Assembly (NCBI GenBank): GCA_951812925.1
Contig: OX638368.1
Span: 25,731,187-25,795,186, forward strand
DNA: 64,000 bases
From: Calliopum simillimum
Taxonomy: Eukaryota; Arthropoda; Insecta; Diptera; Lauxaniidae
Reading direction: 5' to 3'
Notes under the pieces: model-generated
The model's input: only the letters and a program-made list of their open reading frames with translations
Database searches by the model: none
What the model was told of the DNA's origin: nothing
Shown here: positions 23,355-34,204 of the stretch, piece by piece
Layout: the number at the start of each line of letters is the position of its first letter
Numbering within the stretch: position 1 is the stretch's first letter
Position numbers and translations under genes: made by a program

Positions 23355-25510
23355 TGTTACGCGCGGTTCCCTAAGGATAATTTTTTTTATTTTATGATGA
23401 CTAAGTGGCATGGAAAAAGAACGAGGCTCGGCTAGCTCCACCGGTGGCCGTGGCTCTCCCTTAATGGAAACGCGTAGACATAGAAAAAAAAACCATGCCA
23501 GGAAAAAAAAGATGATCAATAACAAAAAAAAATCAAGCGAAAACAACCTTAAAGTAAAAAAAAACTTTTGGGGCCAAGATGTTGGGCCACCCTTGCGCCT
23601 TTATCCCTCCCATCCTATGTAAATCTATGCGCGACCTTTATCGATTTACCCCTATGCTGCTCCCTGCATTCTCAACTCCACCTACTTACCCATATTCAAC
23701 CCCTCAGCATTCCCTGATTGGGAAAAATTTAACACTTCATTTTTGGTTTTAGGTTTTCACCAAATAAACATTTTGATTTTTTTTTTTAATTAACTTTTCT
23801 TTTTTTTTTCTCCAAAATTTTTCTTAAATTTTTACAAAACTAAACTGCATAAATCTAATTCATTAATTGGTACGCGCACCATAATTATTAAATGTAATTG
23901 ACAAAAAGGTAATATAAAAAAAAAAGAGTAGTAATATAATGAAATATATGTTTATATATGAAAAAAAGTTAAATATAGATATATATATAAAGAAAAAATT
24001 AAATATAGGTATAAAAAAATACGATACTTATGATATGTATGCTGCAGAGGCTGATGAAAATGATGATCGATGTAGCTGCTGTTGACGACGTTGTTGTTGT
24101 TGCCGACGTGGTTGTTGTTGTAATTAGTGTTGTTTTGTTTCTTTGTTGGTTTTATCGTGGTCTTTTCTTATAAATTTTTCTTTGTATTTTTGTATGTTTT
24201 AGTTTTTAGTTTTCTTTTCAGTTTTACTTTAAATGTCCTTTTGGTATTTCTATTTTTTTATTTTTTTGTTCACTACAAATGCGTCAAATTAACTTTATTT
24301 TGTAACAATTCGCTTTTAATTATCCAATAGAATTTTGTTGGTTTTGTGCAATTGTGTGCTTAACAATTTCTTAAGGCAGGTTTTCACATTTGACATTTTT
24401 ATTCGTTTGCTGCTTTTTCTTCGATCTTAAGTTTTTGACGTTTTCTCACTCGATTGTGTTTACTTTTCTACCACGTTCTTTAGATTCACAGCATATTACC
24501 TTGTTGTGCGTATTATTTTAATAAAAATTTAGTTCAATTAAGTAATTCCGGTGTTTATTTTTGCATTTAGTTTTTATTGCACAAAATGTTTTTGCGATAG
24601 AACTGAAATTTTGCAGTATGAAGTTTGTGTCGTTCTGTTGTCCATTTTCGAATTTTTATAAAATATAGTTTATGCTTTTTTTTCATGTATAAAACCTTTT
24701 ATTTTATTTGGTTATATACTAATAAAAATATTTTTAACGAAGTTAAAATAATTATCAAGGTTTACTCAACACATTTATGATAAATATTCTTTAGCATGCA
24801 GCTTGGAAAAAGTTAAGTTTACTTTGTTAAAAACTGCTTTAATTAGTATCATAATTTTTACACTTAACTTTTTTTGACATTTATGATATATATTCTTTAG
24901 CATGCAGCTGGTAAAAGTTAAGTTTTCTTTGTTAAAAACTGCTTTAATCCTCATAATTTTCACACTTAACTTTTTTTTTTTTTGCTAATGAAAATCACAA
25001 ATTTTCCACAAACTTTAAGCCATTTTTTTATGAATTTTTATTCTAAAAAAAAATATTACACGCGGTTGCAATCAAATTTTTTTAACACGAACTAACTTTT
25101 CGACTGCGCGCTCGACCGACCACTCAATTTTACTGCTGAAACCTGACTGACTCCACGCTCATCGCAACCGTTTTTCGTTAGCGAAAAAAGATGATGCAAT
25201 CTTTCTTAATTATTGCGTATATGTTTTTTCCCTCATATCATGCACCAGTACACACACAAAAAAAAATCTTCACACATATTTGATCACCATTGGTATCTCG
25301 CTCTCAGTCGTTCCTGAGGCTGCGCGCGCAAGCAAGACAAGAACTTTGTTTTTTTTTTGTCTTGTTTTTTTTGTAAGTCAAATTCAATGATTTTTGTAGC
25401 ATACCATATAAGGTAATGTTTTTGGAATTTTGTGTGGGCACTGTTGCGTGAGAGAAAAAACGTACATACAGGGTGCGGTGAAACATAAGTTTCGCGCTAC
25501 AACCGTAACA
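23355..25510 (-). repeat. Gypsy 3' LTR, uninterrupted copy (2156 bp)
   Basis: It starts TGTTACGCGCGG and ends CAACCGTAACA, with TGTTACG/CGTAACA as terminal inverted repeats. At 2.16 kb it is very long for an insect Gypsy LTR. It holds a 110-bp tandem duplication (about 24769-24978, two copies of TTCTTTAGCATGCAGCT) and a GTTGTTGTTG tract near 24080-24125. A 70-codon ORF at 23410 recurs at 32349 only because the LTR is duplicated. Confidence 0.9.
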
Positions 25511-26478
25511 AACCTGCTTTGTTTTGGGAAGGCCTGCCAGTGCAAAACAAACAGGACAACCGGTTCCCTTTATGTTGTTCAAGCCTGCAGTACGAAACAA
25601 GAAAACTAAGATATTTAGAAGAAGGATAAGGAGGACATCCGCGCGTAACCTTGAAAACCGTGTGGCACGACCCACGACTAGCCGGGCAAAACAAAACCTC
25701 AGTTTGACTGGTCAGTTAAATTATAGAAGTGTCCATGGGTCCAACATCCTCATAACAAAGATCTCCCGGTGAAACCTCCACCGTTTAGTTCAAAAGAGGA
25801 CCTAGAGATGTAGACTGCGTCTGCTCTCGGTCAAACCTTCAGTGATTTAACACACAAAAAGCCGGCCCAGCGCAAACGCAGTCTTATCGTTATGGCTCCG
25901 CTGTCTGGAACGGGTTTTAAAACAAATATAAAAATTTAAATAATTATTAGCAGCCTGCCTTGACAAGACTGTATGCCGAGCGGTCTCGAACATAGCTCAG
26001 TTACCTCCGACTAAGGTTACATTGGATACACCTCGTACGTAAACCAAGCCGCACGAGAAAAAAGAAATGCACGCCCCAATAAAATAAGTATAGTTATCTT
26101 CCCAACACTCATCATCCCGTACTAGTGGCTGACAAAAACAAAAAAAAAATTTTTGGTCGCATCAAGCGAAGTCGTACGAAAAATACAAGGAGATGAATAC
26201 TGAAAAGTCAACCACACATTTCCACCGGAACATGATTTGGTCGTACGACCGAATTCTCGCACGAAGTTGTATCCAATGCAACCCCAGCCCAAGGGTAACC
26301 TACAAAAGTACACAGCCGCCCAATCTGGGAACAGACGCTGACCAATAAGCCGCCCACTGTGGGAACAGACGCTTTTTGGGTTCACTAGGGTACGCAGGGT
26401 CGTTACTCCCGTCATCTCTCCTTTATGAAAAGATGCCCTTGCGGGCGAGACCAATTTATGCAAGTTCAAAAGACCGAT
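25511..26478 (-). other. Gypsy 3' untranslated internal region
   Basis: About 970 bp between the pol stop and the 3' LTR. It includes a short direct repeat around 26308-26375 (GCGTCTGTTCCCA on the minus strand, twice) and no env-like frame. The minus-strand ORF across 26122-26469 has no family features and I do not call it. Confidence 0.5.
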
Positions 26479-29400
26479 CTATGGTTTGATTTTGTCGGCA
26501 TGATATGTACCAAGATAGTTCCCTTTAAAGTCTTCCAATTCATACAATGCGCTTCCAACTTTCTTTCTTATGCGGCACTTAATGAATTTTCGGTTAAATT
26601 TTGAGATAATACCTTTTGCAAAATTGCTTTGGCTAACATTTTCTCTAAAAACCTCCTGACCTATACGATAATTAACAGGTTTCGATCGGGTATTATAAGT
26701 TTTGGTCGCTTTTTCGTGAGCGACTTCCAGATTTTTTCGAATTTTATCGCGCATTCTATTAAGGCGATCAAATTTATGTTCGATCTCAACGTCATCGTAT
26801 TCTAAGCATTTGAGTTTTTGGAGAATTGCATAAGAGGAAGCGTGCTGGCACATATTCTGTCCAAAGACAGCGAAATATGGGGAACATTTTATTGCCGAGT
26901 GGTAATCACTGCGCAGGACTGAAAGAATTTGGGGTACATATCTATCCCAATTGCAATGATCGCTATGGCCCTCAAGAAAGATTCGTAACTTAGTGATGAT
27001 TTCCCGGTTTGCTCGCTCGGAAGCGTTCGCCTGCGGGGAATAAAAACCTGTTTTAATATGGTGAATACCATATCCAGACAAAAATTGTTGCATTTCTTTT
27101 GATTTAAATTGTTTACCATTGTCGCTATGCATAAATTGAGGTACGCCAAAAGCGGGAAAAACTTCATTTTGAAAAAATTGCATCACATTGACTGTTGTTG
27201 CTGCCCTCATTGGTTTGAGGAAAACAAACTTGGTCAAATGATCAAGTGCAATGAAAAGCACGGTATTTTTAGTTACCTTGTTCATGGGGTAAGGACCTAA
27301 AAAGTCACAATACAGCCGCTGGAAAGGTCGTTCGGTTATGAACGCTTGGCCCATAGGTGGTCTTAAAATTTGGTTTGTCGGTTTTACTGACTTACAAGTG
27401 TCGCAATTTGCAACAAAGATCTTTATATCTTTTGCCATGGATGGCCAAAAATATTTTTGACGAACCCTTTCAAGTGTTTTGGCATATCCGCCATGACAAC
27501 CAGCAGTTGAATTGTGAGCAATCTTAATTGCTTCATTGGTTAAATTTTTCGGTAACCATAACTTCCACAAATCCTCCTCTTCTTCTTCACAACCTTGTCT
27601 GAATTTAACGCGCTTAAACACTAAACCTTCATTAGGGCTAACGCATAAATCAGGTAGCGAAGCATCATTTCCAGTGATGGTCTTACGAAGATCTTGGTAT
27701 TCGATGCTGTCAAAATCTGACGAACAAAGGTCAATATCAGGCATAAGATTTTCTGTGCCAATTTCGTCTACGTCAAAACGCGATAAAGCGTCCGGCACTA
27801 CGTTTAGAGCTCCTTTTCGATGCTCTATTTTAAAATCAAAGCACTGGAGTGCCAAACTCCAACGCGCTAGACGATTATTTAAATCCTTTTGAGTCATTAG
27901 CCACTTAAGGCTTGAATGGTCGGTTATGACTCGAAAAGGCAAACCTTCAATATAGGGTCGAAATTTTCTTATGCAAACCACCGCTGCCATGCACTCAAGC
28001 TCCGTAACTGTATAATTACGTTGAGCTTTGTTGAGCTTTTGAGAAACATAAGCAATGGGGTGCTCTTTACCTTCGTCATCGCATTGAAGAAGCAAACCAC
28101 CAACACCAATGCGTGATGCATCACACTGAATTATAAATTCACGGGTGAAATCTGGCTGAGCCAGGACAGGGGCTGAAGAAAGTGCATCTTTGATTTTTTC
28201 AAAGGATTCAATGGCATCATCAGTCAACTGAAAATTTCCAGTCTTTTTCTTCAAACAATCAGTTAAGGGGCCTGCTAAGTTGGCAAAATTGCTTATAAAA
28301 GAACGGTACCAATTTGCCATTCCAATAAAACGTCTTACTTGCCGAGGAGATTTAGGCAAAGGGAAGTCTTTGATGGCTTTAACCTTTTCAGGGTCCACCT
28401 TCAGACAACCATGACCTATCCGATAGCCTAAATATTTTATTTCTCTCTGGCAAAATTTACTTTTCGCTACGTTTATAGTCAAATTAGCACTTTTCAAACA
28501 TTTAGCCACTTCGCTAAGTAAATGCATGTGGGTATCAAAATCAGCTGAGCAAACCAACAAATCGTCTAAGTAGATGAAAACATTTTCGCGGAACCTTGAA
28601 GGGATTACTTTGTCCATCAGACGGCTCATTGTCTGGGGACCATTACAAAGCCCAAAGGGCATTACTTTGTAGTGATACAGGGGTCTCCCTGGAACAACAA
28701 ATGCGGTTTTCTCTTTTGAGGATTCCGATAATTTTATTTGTAGAAACGCATCTTTAAGATCGATTCCACTTATGAAATAGGTGTCTTTCAATCTACTTAG
28801 CAACCCGTTTATATGGGGTAACGGATAAGAATCCTTTTTGGTTAAGGCATTAAGCTTTCGCGAATCAATGCACAGCCTCACTTTTCCCGGTTTTCGAACT
28901 AGAACTACAGGGCTTTACCATGGTGAGTTCGACTCCTCTATCACTCCCATTTTTAATAACCTATCGACTTCTTGAAAAGCTTCTTCTTGTCTTGGAGGTG
29001 AGAGAGGGAAATGTTTCGACTTCACAGGTACAGCATCACCTGTGTCTATATGGTGTTCTAATAAGTTTGTGCAACCGAGGCCAGATTTTTCGAAAGAGGG
29101 AAACTGTGAAATAACTTTTTCGAGCGAAAACTTTTGTTCGGCAGTTAAAATATGAAAGTCTAAATCAGGGGTCTCTGGCGAATCTTCATTGATACTCAAT
29201 GAGCTTACTTGTGGAAAAATGTCTGGGGCGATAGCAAATAATCGCCAAAAATCTACTCCAAAGTAAGCTTCCTGAGCTAGTGAGGGTGCAATATAAAAAT
29301 GGATCGATCGGGTAATACCTTTGAAAGTAACAGGAATTTCGCAAAATCCAATGATTTTTTGTCTATTTCCATCCGCAGTAGATAGCGACGATTTAAAAGG

Positions 29401-29904
29401 TTTTATGGAAATATTATGGTTTTCTAAAAAGGTATGGCAATCTTTTCCCAAAACAGAAACACTAGCTCCCGAATCAAGTAAGCCAACTAAAAATCCATCA
29501 AAAACTTTAACTTTAATGAAAGGTCGATCGTCATCACTAGTGGACAGCACAGTGGATTCTACTATTTTCCTAAACTTTTTCCGTTTTTTATATCGCAATC
29601 TGCACTTTTTCAGATCATTAATTTTTGTAATAGAGCTAACTTCCCTATTAAAGATTCGTTTTCTAACGGTTTCATAATTATTTAACCGATTTTGAAAGTC
29701 CGAGTAAGTGGTGTCCGTTTGACACGCAATGTCACGAGCAATTGGTTTTAAAATTTTAATAATTTTATGAAAATTTGGTCTGAGTAAGGTTGTTGAATCT
29801 TCTGGTATGTTAGAACCAGATGAATTTAATTGTAACTCGGGGTTGAATGGGAAGAACGTGTGTCCCCGGTAGTCATCACGCTCTGATTGTGGTTTCCCTG
29901 ATGG
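26479..29904 (-). pseudogene. Gypsy pol: protease, reverse transcriptase, RNase H, integrase; one internal stop
   Basis: The pol frame opens at 29904, overlaps gag by 79 nt in the -1 frame, and ends at TAG 26479. In order: protease (LLDSGASVSVLG), RT with FIYLDDLLV, RNase H (QCDASRIGVGGLL), the integrase HHCC finger (H..H..C..C around 27380-27500) and the integrase core with MHSDNGKQF. One in-frame TAA near 28914 follows the SNSPW motif at the start of the RT domain. No other break is visible, so the copy is inactive by a single lesion. Confidence 0.85.
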
Positions 29905-31301
29905 TTATTCGGACACCCTGGAGTGAGTACTCCTTTTTGACCACATTTAAAACAGAAAATATTTACAATTGCCTCAGGGCAATAAATATATGAATGTCCT
30001 AGTTTCATACAATTCCAACATTGTATTTTGGAATAATCAGGTTTAGAAAAGCGACGACTCAATTGCAACGCGTCTATTTGTGGATCGCGATCAGAGTCAA
30101 CAACCGAATCTTTCGACACAAGATCTAGTTCATGTACCTGTCTTTGCGGGTTTAAAATTGGTATGTGAAGTTTAGTCTCTCGGAGAACTTCTTCCCCTTT
30201 TCGAGCTTCATCACGAAAAGTGTCTACACTGTTAGATTTACAATTGAAAAGCATGTATCTGAGATTGGCATTAAGATTTTTTTTCATAATCTCAATCAAC
30301 ACGCTATCGGTCATGGGCTGAACTAGACGAGAATTCATTAAGACTATGTCACTGTAAAAATCGTCAAACGACTCTTTAGGTTGCTGTTTTCTAAGAGAAA
30401 TCTTAAGAATGACTTCATGATCGTTTTCGATCTTTCCAAATTCCTTTTTCAAATCATAACACAGAAGCGGGTAAGAAGCATTAGGGTACCTCCTTATGAA
30501 CTGCCAGAACCACTCATCAGCTTTTCCGGATAAAAGCACATGAAAATTGGTCATCAAATGGTCCGTTGAACATCTAGTTCGTTGACACAGCGTATCAACT
30601 TTAAAAAGAAAATCTTGAACATTGCTAGAACCATCGTAAGCAAGTTTCCAATCTTGTAATTTTGGAAATGTCTCAACCCTTGGGTTTTGAACGGGTGGTG
30701 GATTAGGCACTTGTTGAGGTTGTTGAAGCGCCTGTTGATTAGGCACTTGCAATGGTGGTAAAGGCTGTGAATTCTGTCTTATCATCCTACCAAAGTTGTC
30801 CATTTGAGTTCTAACTCCCCTTAATTCCTGTTGGGTATTAATAATGGATTCCTGCAATAGTGCAGCTAGAGCATTAATTGAAGTTATATTTGGAGTTGGG
30901 TGCTGATTGCCCTGGTTCTGTGCCACATCGAAGGCTGGATTAGCTTCAGCGTTTTCCATGTTTGGAAGCAATTCTTGTGCTGATGGCCCTTGAGCCATGT
31001 TTGAAAGGTCAAGTAGATTTTTATCAGATATAACTGAACCGACTTCAGAAGGTTGTCTCGAGGAATTTGATAATGCGTACTGAACTATAGCAGGGTCCTG
31101 AAAGACTTCTTGCTGCCTAGGAAGCTGTTCACCAAAAGATAATCTCCCCGCGGAAAGGGGTGAGTGTTGTACACGACTTCTGGTAATTGCTCCAGGGGGT
31201 AGACGCGGGCTATTTACAGTACAAGTTGACTTGCCTCTTCCTCTATTAGGAGTTACAGTTCCTTTTGAGCCCGATCCACGATTTGTTCGGTGTGTTGACA
31301 T
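29826..31301 (-). CDS. Gypsy gag, 491 codons, intact
   Basis: ATG at 31301 and TAA ending at 29826. The N-terminal third is Pro/Gln-rich. The middle part is capsid-like, and two zinc-knuckle-like motifs lie near the C-terminus (CWNCMKLGHSYIYC and CFKCGQKGVLTPGC; the second lacks the usual His spacing). The stop falls inside the -1 overlap with pol, which suggests pol is made by programmed -1 frameshifting as in other Gypsy elements. Confidence 0.8.
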   Translation of the reverse strand: MSTHRTNRGSGSKGTVTPNRGRGKSTCTVNSPRLPPGAITRSRVQHSPLSAGRLSFGEQLPRQQEVFQDPAIVQYALSNSSRQPSEVGSVISDKNLLDLSNMAQGPSAQELLPNMENAEANPAFDVAQNQGNQHPTPNITSINALAALLQESIINTQQELRGVRTQMDNFGRMIRQNSQPLPPLQVPNQQALQQPQQVPNPPPVQNPRVETFPKLQDWKLAYDGSSNVQDFLFKVDTLCQRTRCSTDHLMTNFHVLLSGKADEWFWQFIRRYPNASYPLLCYDLKKEFGKIENDHEVILKISLRKQQPKESFDDFYSDIVLMNSRLVQPMTDSVLIEIMKKNLNANLRYMLFNCKSNSVDTFRDEARKGEEVLRETKLHIPILNPQRQVHELDLVSKDSVVDSDRDPQIDALQLSRRFSKPDYSKIQCWNCMKLGHSYIYCPEAIVNIFCFKCGQKGVLTPGCPNNHQGNHNQSVMTTGDTRSSHSTPSYN

Positions 31302-32115
31302 ACTAAGGAAAGAGAAAGGTAGATCGGAGGAAACAAATCCTACCGTAGTACTCGAATGCCTCCCTTATCCTTCCTCAAGGAAAAAAAAAAATGAATCCGC
31401 AAAAATGAAAATTAATGGCACTGTTTATGCCTGGGAAAAAATTTCCTTCAAAATAAAAAAAAATAATTAAAAAAAATTGCGAGTGATTAAGAAAGATTGC
31501 ATAAACCGATATATAACTTTTTCAAATTTTGTTTCTTTCCCGCATCCGCGAGCAGTAATTCCGAATTCAAAAAAAAATAAAAATTCATAAAAAAAATTAG
31601 GGAATGCTGAGTTGTGTTTGTGGAGCAAGGTGAGTAAGAATACCGGGTCTGGCTTAGTGCTAGTACACCACTTTAAAGGTTAATGTACCGTCTACCGTGA
31701 AAAAAAACAAAAAAAAAATTCCTATTAATGGCATATCGTTTGTACAGATGATGTCTCATAATCAATCAAATAATTTTTTTTTTAACCAACTTATAATGGC
31801 ATATCATTTGTACAGACGATGTCTCATATAACAAAATAGAATTTTATTTCCAAATGTTGAAATTTTACGACCTGGTTATATGCCGATTGTTTAACGTATA
31901 GAATTTTAACGCACTTTTAACCTGAGCAGAATCTAGCATGGCAACCTAAAAACAAAACTGAAGGTCCATTTATTAGGGACTCACACTTGATTAGAAATCA
32001 AATAGAATTTGAAATGCTCTAGGCAAAACAAAAAAAAATCTTTAATTCTGGCATACACAGGTAAAATATTTCGAAAAAAAAAGTTTTATTTAAAAAAAAA
32101 TGTTGGTTTCACTTG
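31302..32115 (-). other. Gypsy leader between PBS array and gag
   Basis: Non-coding and AT-rich. A direct repeat of about 32 bp (GGCATATCGTTTGTACAGAT plus GATGTCTCAT, with two changes) occurs at about 31729-31758 and 31797-31826. It could be part of a packaging region, but that is a guess. Confidence 0.4.
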
Positions 32116-32293
32116 CGTTGGGCGCCATCTATGTTAGCGACCAACACAAAATAAGAATCTTTCTTGTTGAAAAATCAAAAATATCAAAGCTTGTTCATCG
32201 TTGGGCGCCATCTATGTTAGCGACCAACACAAAATAAATTATTCATGTTGAAAAATCAAAAATTACAAAGTTTACTTCGTTGGGCGCCATCTA
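32116..32293 (-). repeat. primer binding site in three tandem copies
   Basis: CGTTGGGCGCCA followed by TCTATGTTA occurs at 32116, 32199 and 32278. On the minus strand this is TGGCGCCCAACG, the 3'-end complement of tRNA-Lys. The proximal copy is 4 nt from the LTR edge at 32294. The units (83 and 79 bp) also share GCGACCAACACAAAATAA and TGTTGAAAAATCAAAAAT. Only the proximal copy is placed as a normal primer site. Confidence 0.85.
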
Positions 32294-32457
32294 TGTTACG
32301 CGCGGTTCCCTAAGGATAATTTTTTTTATTTTATGATGACTAAGTGGCATGGAAAAAGAACGAGGCTCGGCTAGCTCCACCGGTGGCCGTGGCTCTCCCT
32401 TAATGGAAACGCGTAGACATAGAAAAAAAAACCATGCCAGGAAAAAAAAGATGATCA

Positions 32458-32801
32458 ATAACAAAAAAAAATCAAGCGAAAACAACCTTAAAGTAAAAAA
32501 AAACTTTTGGGGCCAAGATGTTGGGCCACCCTTGCGCCTTTATCCCTCCCATCCTATGTAAATCTATGCGCGACCTTTATCGATTTACCCCTATGCTGCT
32601 CCCTGCATTCTCAACTCCACCTACTTACCCATATTCAACCCCTCAGCATTCCCTGATTGGGAAAAATTTAACACTTCATTTTTGGTTTTAGGTTTTCACC
32701 AAATAAACATTTTGATTTTTTTTTTTAATTAACTTTTCTTTTTTTTTTCTCCAAAATTTTTCTTAAATTTTTACAAAACTAAACTGCATAAATCTAATTC
32801 A
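32458..32801. repeat. 344-bp duplicated LTR segment, left copy
   Basis: It is identical by eye to 37835-38178, and to 23519-23862 in the other LTR. It flanks the LINE and behaves as an exceptionally long target-site duplication. Confidence 0.85.
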
Positions 32802-33307
32802 CTTTGTTGTTGTTACCTTAACTAAAAGTGCGCGCAAATTGGAGCTCCTTGGAAAAGTACAATAATTCACTGAACTAGGAACGCTGACTCGGAGCTTTGG
32901 GCTTGGTGCCCTGCAGCATAGCTGAATTCCATACTGCGAGTAAAGGTGGGATGTGTCGCATCACTTGAAAGAAGTTATTCTGGTTTTTTATTTCCAAAAA
33001 TTTTGCAAAAATTAATTATTCGCTGAAGAAAGAGACAAAAGCTGGTATAGTTTTTCACATAAACATAGAAAAATTTATTAAATCAACAAAAAGAGACAAT
33101 AGAACCTCAAACAATTGTACAATATAAAAACAGTCAGCTGACTTCTGTCAAATTACAGCAGTCCAATTTACAGTGCTGCCAAAGCTAAGAAATTAATTTT
33201 AGCACTTAACGAAAATCACAGTTGTCTTCAAACTGTACAGAAAAGTGTAACGATCTTGATGGTCGTACGATTGTTGAACAAATTATCATCCTCAGTTGTA
33301 AACTACC

Positions 33308-34204
33308 ATGGAAAGGACACCACCAAAAACAAAAACAACACCAAAAACGACTTTGCAAAGAGACTCAACTGCACGAAACGTTAAAAGGAAGTTAGAAGAT
33401 ACTTCACCGGAAATGAGCGGCCAAGTTGGACAGATGGCTGTTCAAGACTTGATGGCGTTGATGAGAGATTCCATGGGCGCACTGCTTGATGAACGTATGA
33501 GCAATTTGCCTACGAAAGATGATTTTGAAGATATGAAAACTCAGTTTACTGGATTATCAGAAAAAGTGAATCAATTGTCATCAGAAAATCAAGAGCTGAA
33601 AAAGGAGATCTGCAAACTGAAGGAAAATCGAGAGGAGGAAAACCGTAGGCTGCTGCAGGTGGAGGATATTGCTAAACGCAAAAATTTAATAATTCGAGGA
33701 ATAGATGTACATGGTTCCGCAGTTGAAGCAGCAGACAAAATTTTCAAAAACCAACTCAAAATAACGTCAGTAATTAATGTAGAATATGCAAGAAAATTAA
33801 AAGAGCACGATGGTAAAATGACTATTTTGGTAGAGCTACAGTCAATAAAAATGTTAAAAGAAGTCCTCAGTCACACAAGAAATCTCCAAGGCACCAAAAT
33901 TTCTATTGATCAAGATCTCAATAGCAAAAAGAGATTGCAGAGAAGTGTTATGTTGGCTTTGCGAAGGGAAATCCTGTTGAAAAATAAAACCAAAAAAGTG
34001 GTAGTGCGAAACGAAAAAATGATGATTGAAAACAAGTGGCTGTACTGGAACCAAAATGATGAATTAAAGTGCGGCGATCAAGAAGCTTATTGTACTCTTA
34101 AAAAGTTATATGGTGAGGATTTTGAAATTAATTTAAATTTCCAAAATATTGTAAATGAATTAAATTCAAAAAACATAGAGGAGTCTGTCGAGGTTCATCA
34201 ATAA
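33308..34204 (+). CDS. LINE ORF1 protein, coiled coil plus RRM-like
   Basis: 298 residues from ATG in a strong context (ACCATGG). The first 55 residues are basic and Thr/Pro-rich. About 75-120 is a heptad-rich coiled coil (VNQLSSENQELKKEICKLK). The middle has an RRM-like core (KNLIIRGIDV) and the C-terminus is basic then acidic. This is the layout of L1-type nucleic-acid-binding ORF1 proteins, without CCHC knuckles. The last 46 nt overlap ORF2. Confidence 0.75.
   Translation: MERTPPKTKTTPKTTLQRDSTARNVKRKLEDTSPEMSGQVGQMAVQDLMALMRDSMGALLDERMSNLPTKDDFEDMKTQFTGLSEKVNQLSSENQELKKEICKLKENREEENRRLLQVEDIAKRKNLIIRGIDVHGSAVEAADKIFKNQLKITSVINVEYARKLKEHDGKMTILVELQSIKMLKEVLSHTRNLQGTKISIDQDLNSKKRLQRSVMLALRREILLKNKTKKVVVRNEKMMIENKWLYWNQNDELKCGDQEAYCTLKKLYGEDFEINLNFQNIVNELNSKNIEESVEVHQ

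Noticed and set aside
23410..23622. Identical 70-codon ORFs at 23410-23622 and 32349-32561
   Set aside because: They lie inside the duplicated Gypsy LTR, so identity reflects LTR copying and not a conserved gene.
24127..24330. Hydrophobic 67-codon ORFs (and copy at 38443) resembling a membrane protein
   Set aside because: They come from T-rich LTR sequence; Phe/Leu/Val runs are composition effects.
24775..24963. Duplicated 62-codon ORFs at 24775 and 39091
   Set aside because: LTR tandem duplication read through by chance.
26122..26469. 115-codon minus-strand ORF after Gypsy pol as a possible env
   Set aside because: No signal peptide, membrane segment or cleavage motif; it is short and in the 3' untranslated part.
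32116..32293. CRISPR-like repeat-spacer array
   Set aside because: Only three units in a fly retrotransposon, and the repeat is a tRNA-Lys primer site.
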